This document shows, one piece after another, positions 50,267-64,000 of a stretch of 64,000 nucleotides of DNA. Origin of the DNA: Burkholderiaceae bacterium (GTDB lineage: Bacteria; Pseudomonadota; Gammaproteobacteria; Burkholderiales; Burkholderiaceae_E); the NCBI GenBank assembly GCA_023954135.1, contig JAMLIN010000005.1, forward strand, positions 1 to 64,000, written 5' to 3'. The stretch's first letter is position 1; each line of letters opens with the position of its first letter. The position numbers and the translations under genes are program-made. The notes under the pieces are model-generated. The model was not told where the DNA came from, made no database searches, and saw only the letters and a program-made list of their open reading frames with translations.

Positions 50267-53200
50267 ATGCGTGCCGCCCCCCGCCGCCTGCTGATCGGGA
50301 TCGCCGTCCTCGCGGCGCTGCTGCTCGCCGCGCTCGCCTGGATCGCGTTCAGCCCCTCCGCCGTGCGCATCGGGCTCGAGCGGGCGGCGGCGGCCACGGG
50401 GGGTCGGCTCGCGATCGAGGGCGTCGAGGGCCGGCTCGTCGACGGCCTGCGCCTGCGCAGGCTGGACTGGGCCGACGACGGGATCCGGGTCGGGGTCGAC
50501 CGGCCCGAATTGCGCTGGGACTGGCGGAGTCTGCTCGACGGCCGGCTCGCGATCGGCCTGGTGCGCGCCGACACGATCGAGGTCGAGCTCGATCCGGCCG
50601 GGGAACGGGCCGCCGGGCCGGCCCCGATGCCGGGGTCGATCGGCCTGCCGATCACGGTCCTCGTCGGCCGGATCGAGGCCGACCTGATCCGGCTGCGCCG
50701 CGGCGGGGGCGTCGAGCCGATGGAGTTCACCGGGCTCGAGGCGCGGGCCGCGCACCTGCCGGGCGAGTATCGGGTCGAGGCCCTGCGGGTCGACACCCCC
50801 TGGGGCGAGCTCGCGGCCGATTCGCTTCGCGTCGGCACCGAAGCGTTGCATCCAATCGTGGGCGATGCGAGCCTGATCACGAGCGCCGCGCGGCTCGGGC
50901 TGGCGGGCCTGAAGCCCGACCTGCCGCCGATCGCGATCGCGGCGACGATCGCGGGCGATCTCGAACGCCTGCGCATCGAAGCCAGGGCACAGGCCGGCGA
51001 AGCGGAGTTGCGCGCCCGGCTGGGGGTTGCTCCTCTGGAGCCGGCGCTGGCGGATGGTCCTTCCCGACTGGAGCTCTCCGGCATCGATCCGTCGGCCTGG
51101 CTGCCCGATGCGCCGGCGGCGAATCTCTCCGGCCATGCGCAGGTCGATGGCGCCATGCCACTGCGCGGCCGGATCGAGCTCGACAATGCCGCTGTCGGCT
51201 CGTTGCCGGAGGGCAGGGTGCCCCTCGTTTCCCTGCGGACCGATTTCGTCCTCGAGGAAGCCGCGCTGCGCCTGGCGCCGCTCGAGATCGGTCTTGCCGG
51301 CGACGGCCGGATCGAGGGCTGGCTCGCGATCGATCGTTCCCGCACGATGCGGGTCGCGGGTCGCGAATTGCCGGCGGCCACGACCAGGTTGACGCTGGCC
51401 GGCATCGACCCGGCGCAATGGGCCGCGGCGCTGCGTGCGACGCGCATCGACGGCGAGGCCGCCCTGAGCGAAGGCGAGCTCACCGCCCTTCTGGCCGAGC
51501 GCCGGGGCGGCAAGGGGTCGCTGACCGGGCGCGAGCCCCTGGCGGTCGATCTGCGCGCGCAACTCGGCGAGGAGGAGATCCGCATCGCGCAGGCCCGCGT
51601 CGGCCACGGCGGGAGCGGGCTCGACGCCAGTGGCACGATCCGGCTCGAACCTCTCGCCATCGACCTCGCCGGCCAGGCCAGGGGGATCGATCCTTCGCAA
51701 TGGCTCGATCTCGACGATTCCGATCTGGCCCGTCTCGCCGCCGGCCGCATCGAGGGGCGCTGGCAGGCGAAGGGCGCCCCCGGGCAGGGCGATCTCGCCG
51801 TCACGCTCCAGCTCGGCGACAGCCGACTCGCCGGCGCCGTCCTGGGGGGAAGGCTCGAGGTACTTCTCGATGCCGGGATGCGGGTCTCGAAGCTCGATGC
51901 CGATCTGCGTCTCGGCGGCAATCGGCTGCAGGCCCGCGGCGCCATCGGCCGGCCGGAGGATCGCCTGAGCTGGACGCTCGATGCCGGCGAGCCGGCGCTC
52001 TTCGATGCGCGGGTGGCCGGGCGCGTGAGCGGCTCCGGGGAGCTCGGTCTGGCGGGCGGGCGGCCCTGGGGCAGCGGCCGGCTCGAAGGTCGGGCACTCG
52101 GCTTCGACGGGCGGGTGGAGGTGCGCCGCGCCGACGTGCGCCTTGCCTGGCCGCGCGAGGCCGATGCCGCCTTCGACGCCCGGATCGCGCTTCAGGGCGT
52201 GGTCGCCGAGGGTATCGCCGTCGATGCGGCCGGCCTCGACGTCGACGGCGCTCCCGCCGCGCATCGTTTCGCGCTCGGCTTGCGGGCGGCGGGCCAGCGG
52301 CTTTCGCTGGCCGGGCGGGGCGCCTGGGATGCCGACGCGCCGCGCTGGGACGGTGTCCTCGAATCCGGCCGGCTCGACGGGACCGAATCGGTCGTGCTCG
52401 AAGCCGGTGCCCGGCTCGGCGTGTCCCCGGCCGGCGTCGGCATGGTCGGCTGGCGCCTCGTGGCGCCCGATGGCCGGGGCGGTTCGGCGACGATCGAGCA
52501 TCTCGATCTCGCCTTCGGCGAAGCGGCGCGGGTCGCGAGCAGCGGCACGGTGGCCGGCCTGCCCCTGGCGAGGCTGCTCGCCTGGCTCGACCGGGTCCGC
52601 GGCCGGCCCGGTGGACAGGCCGACATCGAGAAGGCGCTCGCCAGCCTGCGGGTCGATGGCCGGTGGCGGATCGACGGCGGCACCACGCTCGATACCTTCG
52701 CGGGTGAAATGCAGCTGGGGCTGCGCGAAGCCGATGACGCCGGTGGCCAGCGGCTCGACATCGGCACCGGCAGCGGCGCCCGGCTGCGGATCGATGCCCG
52801 CCGGCTTGCGGGGCGGGTCGACCTCGAGCTGCCCTCGCTGGTGCTCCTTCGCCGCTATCTCGGCGAGGACTGGGGAGTCGAAGGCCGCATGCGGATCGCC
52901 GCCGACATCGGCGGCACGGTCGACGAGCCGCGGCTCGACGGCAGTCTCGCGGGTGACGGGCTCGTGATCGAGCAACGTTCGCAGGGCTGGCGTCTCGATG
53001 ACGGCGAGCTGCGCGCCAGCTTCGACGGCAGCGGCCTGGTGATCGAGCGTTTCCGGATCGCGAGTGGCGAAGGCGACGTCGTCCTGAGCGGCCGCGCGGC
53101 GCTGATTCCCGATGCCGAACGCGATCCCGGCGAGCCGGGCCGCAGCCCGGGCGTGCCGCTGCGCGGCGAGTTCGATCTCGAGGCACGGCGCTTCCGGGCG

Positions 53201-54208
53201 CCGCTAGATCCCGGACAGCGCCTGGTGCTCTCGGGGCATGCGCGTCTCACCAGCGACGGCCGGGCGATGAACCTCACCGGCCAGGTGGCCGCCGACGAGG
53301 GCCTGATCGAGCTGCGCAGCGCCGGCGTGCCGGCCCTGCCCGACGACATCCGCATCGTCGGCGTGCCCCGGGCCGGCGGTGAGGAGGACGGTGGCCGCCC
53401 GCCGGTCGACACGGGCGGCATGCGGGTCGGAGCCGACATCGAGATCGACCTCGGGCGCGACATCCGGATCGTCGGCGGCGGTATCGACACACGCCTTGCG
53501 GGGCTCGTGCGCCTGCGCGGCGCGCTGCCGGCCACACCGCGCATCGAGGGCACGGTCCGGGTCCGCGACGGAACCTTCGAGGCCTACGGCCAGCACCTCG
53601 ACATCACCCGGGGATCGATCCGCTTCAACGGGCCGGTCGACAATCCGGCGCTCGACATCACCGCGACGCGACCGCATCTGCCGATCGTGGTCGGGGTGCG
53701 ATTGACCGGCACCGCGCTGTCGCCGCGGATCGCGCTGTTCTCGAACCCGGAGATCCCCGATTCCGAGAAGCTTTCGTGGCTGGTGCTGGGCGTGCCGCTC
53801 GCCGATGCGAGCTCGGGCGCTCAGGCGCTCGCGCTGCAGCAGGCGGCTGCGACCCTGTTCGGGGGCGATGGCGGCGCCATGAGCGGCAGCATCGGCCAGC
53901 GCTTCGGGGTCGACGTGCTGGCGCTGGGCCTGTCCTCCTCCACCGGCCAGGGCGAGGTGATCGCCAACCGGCTCGGCAGCACCGGCCTGCCGGGCGCGGG
54001 CGACAGCCAGGACGCCGCGGCGCTGCGCGAGGTGGTGACCGTCGGCAAGCGACTCGCTTCCGGCGTCTACATCAGCTACGAGCAGGGCCTGCAGGGCGCC
54101 TGGAACCTGCTGCGGATCCAGTACGACATCTCGCGGCGGCTGACGCTGCGGCTGCAGACCGGCAGCGAAAGCGCGATCGACCTGCTGATGCAGCGCTGGT
54201 TCGACTGA
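50267..54208 (+). CDS. tamB: TamB, AsmA-like inner-membrane/periplasmic protein
   Basis: This large protein of 1313 residues has an N-terminal membrane anchor (RRLLIGIAVLAALLLAALAWIA), a very long beta-rich periplasmic part and the C-terminal DUF490 (TamB) domain ending in LRLQTGSESAIDLLMQRWFD. It spans the periplasm as a hydrophobic groove and works with TamA, possibly in phospholipid transport. Composition is highly Gly/Ala/Asp/Arg. The gene follows tamA by 14 bases and converges on the helicase gene. Confidence 0.93.
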   Translation: MRAAPRRLLIGIAVLAALLLAALAWIAFSPSAVRIGLERAAAATGGRLAIEGVEGRLVDGLRLRRLDWADDGIRVGVDRPELRWDWRSLLDGRLAIGLVRADTIEVELDPAGERAAGPAPMPGSIGLPITVLVGRIEADLIRLRRGGGVEPMEFTGLEARAAHLPGEYRVEALRVDTPWGELAADSLRVGTEALHPIVGDASLITSAARLGLAGLKPDLPPIAIAATIAGDLERLRIEARAQAGEAELRARLGVAPLEPALADGPSRLELSGIDPSAWLPDAPAANLSGHAQVDGAMPLRGRIELDNAAVGSLPEGRVPLVSLRTDFVLEEAALRLAPLEIGLAGDGRIEGWLAIDRSRTMRVAGRELPAATTRLTLAGIDPAQWAAALRATRIDGEAALSEGELTALLAERRGGKGSLTGREPLAVDLRAQLGEEEIRIAQARVGHGGSGLDASGTIRLEPLAIDLAGQARGIDPSQWLDLDDSDLARLAAGRIEGRWQAKGAPGQGDLAVTLQLGDSRLAGAVLGGRLEVLLDAGMRVSKLDADLRLGGNRLQARGAIGRPEDRLSWTLDAGEPALFDARVAGRVSGSGELGLAGGRPWGSGRLEGRALGFDGRVEVRRADVRLAWPREADAAFDARIALQGVVAEGIAVDAAGLDVDGAPAAHRFALGLRAAGQRLSLAGRGAWDADAPRWDGVLESGRLDGTESVVLEAGARLGVSPAGVGMVGWRLVAPDGRGGSATIEHLDLAFGEAARVASSGTVAGLPLARLLAWLDRVRGRPGGQADIEKALASLRVDGRWRIDGGTTLDTFAGEMQLGLREADDAGGQRLDIGTGSGARLRIDARRLAGRVDLELPSLVLLRRYLGEDWGVEGRMRIAADIGGTVDEPRLDGSLAGDGLVIEQRSQGWRLDDGELRASFDGSGLVIERFRIASGEGDVVLSGRAALIPDAERDPGEPGRSPGVPLRGEFDLEARRFRAPLDPGQRLVLSGHARLTSDGRAMNLTGQVAADEGLIELRSAGVPALPDDIRIVGVPRAGGEEDGGRPPVDTGGMRVGADIEIDLGRDIRIVGGGIDTRLAGLVRLRGALPATPRIEGTVRVRDGTFEAYGQHLDITRGSIRFNGPVDNPALDITATRPHLPIVVGVRLTGTALSPRIALFSNPEIPDSEKLSWLVLGVPLADASSGAQALALQQAAATLFGGDGGAMSGSIGQRFGVDVLALGLSSSTGQGEVIANRLGSTGLPGAGDSQDAAALREVVTVGKRLASGVYISYEQGLQGAWNLLRIQYDISRRLTLRLQTGSESAIDLLMQRWFD

Positions 54209-54224
54209 CCCGGGCGGTCGCTCC

Positions 54225-58679
<4,455 letters not shown>

Positions 58680-58745
58680 CCGCCCACTGTACCGCAGCCT
58701 CGGAAGATCGGCCGAATCACCCCGCGGCGGCTCGGCCGGCCGTTC

Positions 58746-59612
58746 TCAGGCGGGCTGCGCCTGCGGCTGCGTGGTCGGCTCGGCGATCGTGACCCGGTAG
58801 AGCAGGCGCCGATGGCCCTCGTAGCCGCCGGTGGCCCGATGGAGCACGCAGCGGTTGTCCCACATCGTCAGCAGGCCCGCCGACCAGCGATGCCGGTAGA
58901 CGAAGCGGTCCTCGACCTGGTGGGCGAAGAGCTCGGCGAGCAGCGTGGCGGCCTCGTCCTCGGGCATGCCGTCGATGCCGATCGTGTAGCCGGGGCTGAT
59001 GAACAGAGCCTTGCGACCGGTCTCCGGATGGACGCGCACCAGCGGATGGCGCTGGGTGGCGAGGGCATCGTCGCTCGGGCGGATCGTCATCGAACGGTCC
59101 CTCGCATCGTCGCCACCGTAGCGTCCCTGCAGGGCATAGCCGCGGCGGGCCGAATGGATGGCGACGAGACCGTCGAGCCGGGCGCGCATCGCCGCCGGCA
59201 GGGCTTCGTAGGCGCCGTACTGGTCGGCGAACAGGGTGTCGCCGCCGACCGGGGGGATCTCCATGCCGTAGAGCGCCGTGCCGCTGGGCGGATCGGGCAG
59301 GAAGCTCCAGTCCGAATGCCAGCTCTCGGCGAAGATCGGGCTTTTCTCGTCGGCTTCGCGTCGTACCGCGATCACATGGCGGCGCCCGGGCAGCGGCGCG
59401 ATGTAGGGATCCTCGCCGAAGCGGCCGAAGCGCGGCGGAATCGCCTCCAGGTGATCGAGCTCGAGCCGCTGGTCCGGGAAGCCGATGACCTGGTGCTCGA
59501 GCCACGCGGCGCGGATCGCGGCGGCGGTGTCGTCGTCGATCGGCTTGCTGAAATCCGCTCCGTGCACGCTCGCGCCAATGTTCTGGCCGCTCGGTTCGAC
59601 CCGGATCGTCAT
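58746..59612 (-). CDS. TauD/TfdA-family Fe(II)/2-oxoglutarate dioxygenase
   Basis: The 288-residue dioxygenase has the iron facial triad His-x-Asp in [12 protein letters not shown] and the distal His in VLHRATGGY, with the 2-oxoglutarate Arg in [11 protein letters not shown]. The start [21 protein letters not shown] is typical of the taurine/2,4-D dioxygenase group. The substrate, perhaps a sulfonate or an aromatic ether, cannot be assigned. It is a single gene between lhr and recQ. Confidence 0.88.
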   Translation of the reverse strand: MTIRVEPSGQNIGASVHGADFSKPIDDDTAAAIRAAWLEHQVIGFPDQRLELDHLEAIPPRFGRFGEDPYIAPLPGRRHVIAVRREADEKSPIFAESWHSDWSFLPDPPSGTALYGMEIPPVGGDTLFADQYGAYEALPAAMRARLDGLVAIHSARRGYALQGRYGGDDARDRSMTIRPSDDALATQRHPLVRVHPETGRKALFISPGYTIGIDGMPEDEAATLLAELFAHQVEDRFVYRHRWSAGLLTMWDNRCVLHRATGGYEGHRRLLYRVTIAEPTTQPQAQPA

Positions 59613-59696
59613 GGTCCTGTCTCCTGTCGTTGTCCTGAATCGGTCAGAGTATCGATGCTTCCCGGTGCGGGTGCAAACCGGGGCGCTGCAAGCGCC

Positions 59697-61571
59697 TTAC
59701 TGCGCGGCCGCCACGATCCGCAGCAGTGCCTCGCCCCAGTCGGCGCGCTTCTTCTCGCCCAGCCCCGGGATGGTGGCGAGCGCCTGCGCATCGGCGGGAC
59801 GCGCCTGCGCGATCGCGCGCAGCGTCCTGTCGTGGAACACCACATACGGCGGCACCCCGCGCTCGCGGGAGACCTCCAGGCGCCATGCGCGCAGCTGCTC
59901 GAACAGGGCGGCGTCGGCGGGTGCGAGGCTTGCGGTGGCGTCGTCGACCGGATGTTCCCCGGCCGCCTCGCGGCCCTTGCGTCGGCTGCGCGCCGGCTTC
60001 GCGGCGATCCGGCGCAGGTGCACCTCCTGCTCGCCGCGCAGCACCGGCCGCGCCGCCGGCGCGAGGCGCAGGGCGCCGAACGCCTCGAAGTCGACATCGA
60101 GCAGGTCCATCGCGATGCACTGGCGGATGACGGCTCGCCATTGGCGTTCGTCGACATCGGCGCCGACGCCGAACACGCCGAGCCGGTCATGGCCGAAGCG
60201 GCCGATGCGTTCGTCACCCTTGCCGCGCAGCACATTGACCAGGTACTGCGCGCCGAAGCGTTGGCCGGTGCGGTAGATGCACGAGAGCAGCTTCTGCACC
60301 TCGACGGTGGCGTCGAAGGTCGCCGGCGGCTCGAGGCAGTTGTCGCAGTTGCCGCAGCGCCAGTCGGCCGGATGCTCCTCGCCGAAGTACGCGAGCAGCC
60401 GGGCGCGCCGGCAGCCGGCGGTCTCGGCCAGGCCGAGCATGGCATCGAGCTTGGCGCCCGATACGCGGCGATGGGCCTCGCTCGCTTCCGACTGCTCGAT
60501 CATCCGGCGTTGCTGGACGACGTCGGACAGGCCGTAGGCCATCCAGGCTTCGGCGGGCTCGCCGTCGCGGCCGGCGCGGCCGGTCTCCTGGTAGTAGCCT
60601 TCGATCGAGCGCGGCATGTCCAGGTGGGCGACGAAGCGCACGTCGGGCTTGTCGATCCCCATGCCGAAGGCGATGGTCGCCACCATCACGAGGCCGTCCT
60701 CGCGCAGGAAGCGTTGCTGGTTGTCGGCGCGCTCGGCATTGGCCATGCCGGCGTGGTAGGGCAGGGCGCGCACTCCGGCGTCGTTCAGATGCGCTGCGAC
60801 CTGCTCGACCTTGGCGCGCGACAGGCAGTAGACGATGCCGGAGCTCCCCGCATGGCGCTGCGCGATGAAGTCGACCAGCTGGCGGCGAGCCTCGCCGCGA
60901 TCGACGATGCGGTAGGTGATGTTCGGCCGGTCGAAGCTCGAGACGAAGACCTGGGCGTCATCGAGCGCCAGCGCCGTCACGATCTCGGCGCGGGTGGCCG
61001 GATCGGCGGTGGCGGTCAGCGCGATCCGCGGCGCGGTCGGGAAACGCTCGTGCAGCACCGAGAGCATCGCGTACTCGGGGCGGAAGTCGTGCCCCCATTG
61101 CGAGACGCAGTGGGCTTCGTCGATCGCGAAGAGCGCGATCGGGCTCTGGGTGAGCAGCGCGAGGCAGCGTTCGGTGAGCAGTCTTTCCGGCGCGACGTAG
61201 ACGAGGTCGAGTTCGCCCGCACGCACCCGGGCCTCGACGGCGCTCGCCTGTGCCGCCGAAAGCTGGCTGTTCAGGCAGGCGGCCCGGACCCCGACCGCGG
61301 CCAGCGCATCGACCTGGTCCTGCATCAGCGCGATCAGCGGCGACACGACGACGCCCACGCCCTCGCGCAGCAGCGACGGGATCTGGTAGCACAGCGACTT
61401 GCCGCCGCCGGTGGGCATCAGGACCAGGGCGTCGCCGCCGCCGGCCACATGCTCGATGATCGCCGCCTGCTCGCCGCGAAATTCCGGATAGCCGAAGACG
61501 GCCCGGAGCCGATCGAGCGCGCGGGCGCCGAGCGAGGTGCGAGCAACTTCGGGCGGCCGGGCGGCGCTCAT
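59697..61571 (-). CDS. recQ: ATP-dependent DNA helicase RecQ
   Basis: The 624-residue RecQ helicase has Walker [16 protein letters not shown], the DEAH box ([20 protein letters not shown]) and the motif [13 protein letters not shown] zinc-binding Cys set appears in [12 protein letters not shown] and CGNCDNC, then a winged helix and a C-terminal HRDC domain ([24 protein letters not shown]). It acts in recombination and fork repair. It is full length. Confidence 0.95.
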   Translation of the reverse strand: MSAARPPEVARTSLGARALDRLRAVFGYPEFRGEQAAIIEHVAGGGDALVLMPTGGGKSLCYQIPSLLREGVGVVVSPLIALMQDQVDALAAVGVRAACLNSQLSAAQASAVEARVRAGELDLVYVAPERLLTERCLALLTQSPIALFAIDEAHCVSQWGHDFRPEYAMLSVLHERFPTAPRIALTATADPATRAEIVTALALDDAQVFVSSFDRPNITYRIVDRGEARRQLVDFIAQRHAGSSGIVYCLSRAKVEQVAAHLNDAGVRALPYHAGMANAERADNQQRFLREDGLVMVATIAFGMGIDKPDVRFVAHLDMPRSIEGYYQETGRAGRDGEPAEAWMAYGLSDVVQQRRMIEQSEASEAHRRVSGAKLDAMLGLAETAGCRRARLLAYFGEEHPADWRCGNCDNCLEPPATFDATVEVQKLLSCIYRTGQRFGAQYLVNVLRGKGDERIGRFGHDRLGVFGVGADVDERQWRAVIRQCIAMDLLDVDFEAFGALRLAPAARPVLRGEQEVHLRRIAAKPARSRRKGREAAGEHPVDDATASLAPADAALFEQLRAWRLEVSRERGVPPYVVFHDRTLRAIAQARPADAQALATIPGLGEKKRADWGEALLRIVAAAQ

Positions 61572-61697
61572 GCGGCAGCGCCGCCGCGGGTGGGAGCGGA
61601 ACGGGGAGTCATGACGGGCTGTGGGCTCGATGCCCGACGGGATGGGCGCGGGCGGGCCTGCACGACGGCGAGGGGTCGTGCGGCGGGGGAATACGGA

Positions 61698-61970
61698 TCA
61701 GCGCCGACGCGGGGGCGGCCGGCGATTGCCGGTGGGGCGGGGGCCGGCGGTGTCCTTGTGGCGAAAGCTGATGCGCCCCTTGGTGAGATCGTAGGGGGAC
61801 AGCTCCATCGTCACCTTGTCGCCGGCGAGCACACGGATGCGGTGCTTCTTCATCTTGCCCGAGACATAGGCATTGACCTCGATCCCGTTGTCGAGGATGA
61901 CGCGAAAGCGCGCGTCGGGCAGCATCTCGGCCACCGTTCCTTCCATTTCGATCAGTTCTTCCTTGGCCAT
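61698..61970 (-). CDS. infA: Translation initiation factor IF-1, extended paralogue
   Basis: The protein has 90 residues with an S1/OB fold ([24 protein letters not shown] in outline, then [29 protein letters not shown]). The classical IF-1 has about 72 residues; this one has a basic Pro/Arg tail (NRRPPPRRR). It stands apart from the ribosomal-protein operon and matches the second, longer IF-1 that many Burkholderiales carry. Start ATG 61970 gives the family N-terminus. Confidence 0.92.
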   Translation of the reverse strand: MAKEELIEMEGTVAEMLPDARFRVILDNGIEVNAYVSGKMKKHRIRVLAGDKVTMELSPYDLTKGRISFRHKDTAGPRPTGNRRPPPRRR

Positions 61971-62028
61971 CGGCATCCTTGCTGGTTCGGCCGGGCGAGC
62001 CCATTCACCCCGCGAAGTTAACAGGACA

Positions 62029-63051
62029 TTATATCCGACCGGCCCCGAACCCGGGGCGCGGCGGCCATTGCGCTTGCGCGATCGCCAGGACCCGGGCTTC
62101 GGCTGACGGGTCGAGGCAGTCGACGACGATGCGATCGGGCATCGAGCGCAGCCAGGTGAGCTGTCGCTTGGCGAGCTGGCGGGTGGCGGCGATGCCGCGA
62201 TCGAGCAGCGACCGCAGCACCGGGTCGCGCGGATCGCGCATCGCCTGCGGATCGCGCTCGGGATGCTCCTCCAGCCAGGCCCAGGCCTGGCGATAACCGA
62301 CCGCCCGCATCGAGGGCAGGCCCGGATGGAGGTCGCCGCGGGCTCGCAGCCGGGCGACCTCGCCGAGCAGGCCGGCGGTGATCATCGCTTCGAATCGGGC
62401 CGCGATCCGGCGATGCAGCTCCTCGCGGCGCGAGGGCTCCAGGCTGACCACGATCGCCGGCGCCGGCGGCCGCGCATCGGCGACCGGCGCGGCGTGCAGC
62501 GCCGACAGGGGCTGGCCGGTCAGCTCGAAGACCTCCAGCGCGCGCTGGATGCGCTGCGCGTCTCCCGGCGCCAGGCGTGCGGCGGTCACGGGGTCGAGCG
62601 TGGCGAGCCGCGCATGCAGGGCCGGCCAGCCCTGCGTGGCGGCCTCGGCGTCGAGGCGGGCGCGGATCGCCGCATCGGCGCCCGGCAGGGGTGCGAGCCC
62701 GCCCATGAAGGCCTTCGCATAGAGCATGGTGCCGCCCACCAGCAGGGGCAGCCGGCCGCGGGCGACGATCTCCCCGCAGAGGCGGCGCGCATCCGCGGCG
62801 AAGCGCGCCGCCGAGTAGGCTTGCGCCGGATCGAGGATGTCGATCAGGTGGTGCGGCACGGCGGCGAGCTCGGCCGGTTCCGGCTTGGCGGTGCCGATGT
62901 CCATGCCTCGGTAGACGAGCGCCGAGTCGACGCTGACGATCTCGACCGGATGGCGCCGGGCGATCGCAAGGGACGCGGCGCTCTTGCCCGAGGCGGTGGG
63001 CCCGAGCAGCATCAGGATCGGCGGCATCCCGGCGGCGGACGGTCCGGTCAC
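62029..63051 (-). CDS. miaA: tRNA dimethylallyltransferase MiaA
   Basis: The 340-residue enzyme adds the dimethylallyl group to A37 of tRNAs reading UNN codons. The P-loop [15 protein letters not shown], substrate loop [17 protein letters not shown] and [15 protein letters not shown] are all present. The start is GTG 63051 immediately after the mutL stop, or ATG 63027. It is coupled to mutL, the usual arrangement. Confidence 0.95.
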   Translation of the reverse strand: MTGPSAAGMPPILMLLGPTASGKSAASLAIARRHPVEIVSVDSALVYRGMDIGTAKPEPAELAAVPHHLIDILDPAQAYSAARFAADARRLCGEIVARGRLPLLVGGTMLYAKAFMGGLAPLPGADAAIRARLDAEAATQGWPALHARLATLDPVTAARLAPGDAQRIQRALEVFELTGQPLSALHAAPVADARPPAPAIVVSLEPSRREELHRRIAARFEAMITAGLLGEVARLRARGDLHPGLPSMRAVGYRQAWAWLEEHPERDPQAMRDPRDPVLRSLLDRGIAATRQLAKRQLTWLRSMPDRIVVDCLDPSAEARVLAIAQAQWPPRPGFGAGRI

Positions 63052-64000
63052 TCAGCGCCCGCGCAGGAACCAGCGGTCGATCTCGCCGAGCGGGAACTGC
63101 ACCCAGGTGGGGCGGCCATGGTTGCACTGGTCGGCCGAGGCGGTCCTCTCCATCTCGCGCAGCAGGGCGTCCATCTCGCCGGTCGAGAGCCGGCGATTGG
63201 CGCGCACCGCGCCGTGGCAGGCCATCGTCGCGAGAAGCTCGTCGCGATGCGCCTCGATCGCGCGGCTCGAGCCGTGCTCGCGCAGCTCGTCCAGCACGTC
63301 GCGCGCCAGGGCCGCCGCGTCGGCCCGCGCCAGCGCGAGCGGGACCCGGCGCACCGCGATGGTGGTCGGCGAGATGGGGTCGAGTTCGAGGCCGAGCGAA
63401 GCGATCCGTTCGCGATGCTCCTCGGCGCAGCGCACCGCGATCTCGTCGACCCGCAGGGTCACCGGGATGAGCAGCGGCTGGCTCTCGACCCCCTTCGCGG
63501 CGGCCGCCTTGAGACCTTCGTAGACGATGCGCTCGTGGGCGGCATGCATGTCGACCACCACCAGCCCGTCCGCGTTCTGGGCCAGGATGTAGACGCCGTG
63601 CAGTTGCGCGATCGCGAAGCCGAGCGGCGGCATGTCGCCGGATGCCGCGGCGCCGTGGCGAGACGCGCCGGCGTCCAGGTCGGCGGGCTCGAAGGCGGCC
63701 AGCGCCGCGCGTATTCCGGCAAGGCCGGGCGCCCATCCGGCCGCCGCGGGCCATCCGGGGGCGGCGCCTCGGTCCGCTGCCATGGTCCGATCCGCTGCCG
63801 CGGGCGACCCGTCGTCGGGATGTCGCGCAAACACGGCCGGGGTGACTCCCGCCGCTGGAACCTCGAGTCCGAGGCCGTCCTGCGATCGTGAGGGCAGCTG
63901 GCGGGCTGCGGATTGCGCGCCCGGGCCGGCCATGCGCATGCCGGGCGCCGGGCCGGTACCGGCGCCGATGCGCAGGGCGTCGCGCACCGCATTGAACACG
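63052..64000 (-). CDS. mutL: DNA mismatch-repair protein MutL (5' end outside window)
   Basis: About 316 C-terminal residues of MutL are visible; the ATPase domain lies beyond the window. The metal-binding endonuclease motif reads [12 protein letters not shown], which matches the DQHA(X)2E(X)4E pattern with Met for Gln as in Neisseria MutL. The [16 protein letters not shown] and [10 protein letters not shown] elements that complete the nuclease site are also present. This implies a nicking MutL and a mismatch-repair system without MutH. It is directly followed by miaA. Confidence 0.94.
   Translation of the reverse strand, partial: VFNAVRDALRIGAGTGPAPGMRMAGPGAQSAARQLPSRSQDGLGLEVPAAGVTPAVFARHPDDGSPAAADRTMAADRGAAPGWPAAAGWAPGLAGIRAALAAFEPADLDAGASRHGAAASGDMPPLGFAIAQLHGVYILAQNADGLVVVDMHAAHERIVYEGLKAAAAKGVESQPLLIPVTLRVDEIAVRCAEEHRERIASLGLELDPISPTTIAVRRVPLALARADAAALARDVLDELREHGSSRAIEAHRDELLATMACHGAVRANRRLSTGEMDALLREMERTASADQCNHGRPTWVQFPLGEIDRWFLRGR

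Overview
The window is a GC-rich chromosomal segment. Gene content and order (purM divergent from hda, pcnB-folK-kinase-panC, tamA-tamB, an extended second-type infA, miaA-mutL) point to a betaproteobacterium of the order Burkholderiales. Genus cannot be set from the sequence alone. Two parts are clear: a metal/metalloid-resistance island (1 to about 25.4 kb) and ordinary chromosomal genes (25.6 to 64 kb).

Island. 1-2335 (leftward): an arsenic operon arsR-arsI-arsC-arsC-acr3, with acr3 cut by the window edge. 2489-8647 (leftward): a complete czcI-czcC-czcB-czcA zinc/cobalt/cadmium efflux operon. 9105-11437: a CadR/PbrR-like regulator facing a Met-rich periplasmic protein and a cation-diffusion-facilitator exporter with two N-terminal metal-binding-like domains; a MerR-type operator lies between. 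11438-14458: a scrambled zone holding a decayed second copy of czcI/czcC sequence, cusF, and the 3' halves of cusA and of a copper P-type ATPase joined head to head. 14631-22229 (rightward): a seven-gene operon of a czcI-like protein, a cupredoxin, a DUF411 protein, an outer-membrane factor, a His-rich anchored periplasmic protein, an adaptor and an RND pump with an unusual TM4 motif. A Cys-rich copper-storage-like protein, an IS3-family remnant and an apparently complete IS3-family element (23800-25435) end the island.

Chromosome. 25.6-33.3 kb: nitroreductase, LysE exporter, pirin, HxlR regulator, an SDR lacking its catalytic Tyr, a VOC protein, a GDT1-type Mn exporter preceded by a yybP-ykoY (Mn) riboswitch, and a MaoC/HAD/nitronate monooxygenase operon. 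33.5-40.3 kb: the phosphate regulon pstS-pstC-pstA-pstB-phoU, converging with phoB-phoR; Pho boxes precede pstS and phoB. 40.3-48.2 kb: thpR, galE, panC, a deoxynucleoside kinase, folK, pcnB, an HAD-IB phosphatase, hda and purM. 48.4-54.2 kb: tamA-tamB. 54.2-64 kb: lhr-type helicase, a TauD-type dioxygenase, recQ, infA, miaA and partial mutL.

Features most worth attention: a pair of 159-bp palindrome-ended non-coding elements (after galE and before tamA), the seven-gene copper-type operon with a possible FNR/ANR box, the Mn riboswitch, a 27-bp palindromic operator before the SDR gene, and several rearrangement scars in the metal island. No tRNA, rRNA or CRISPR array was seen.
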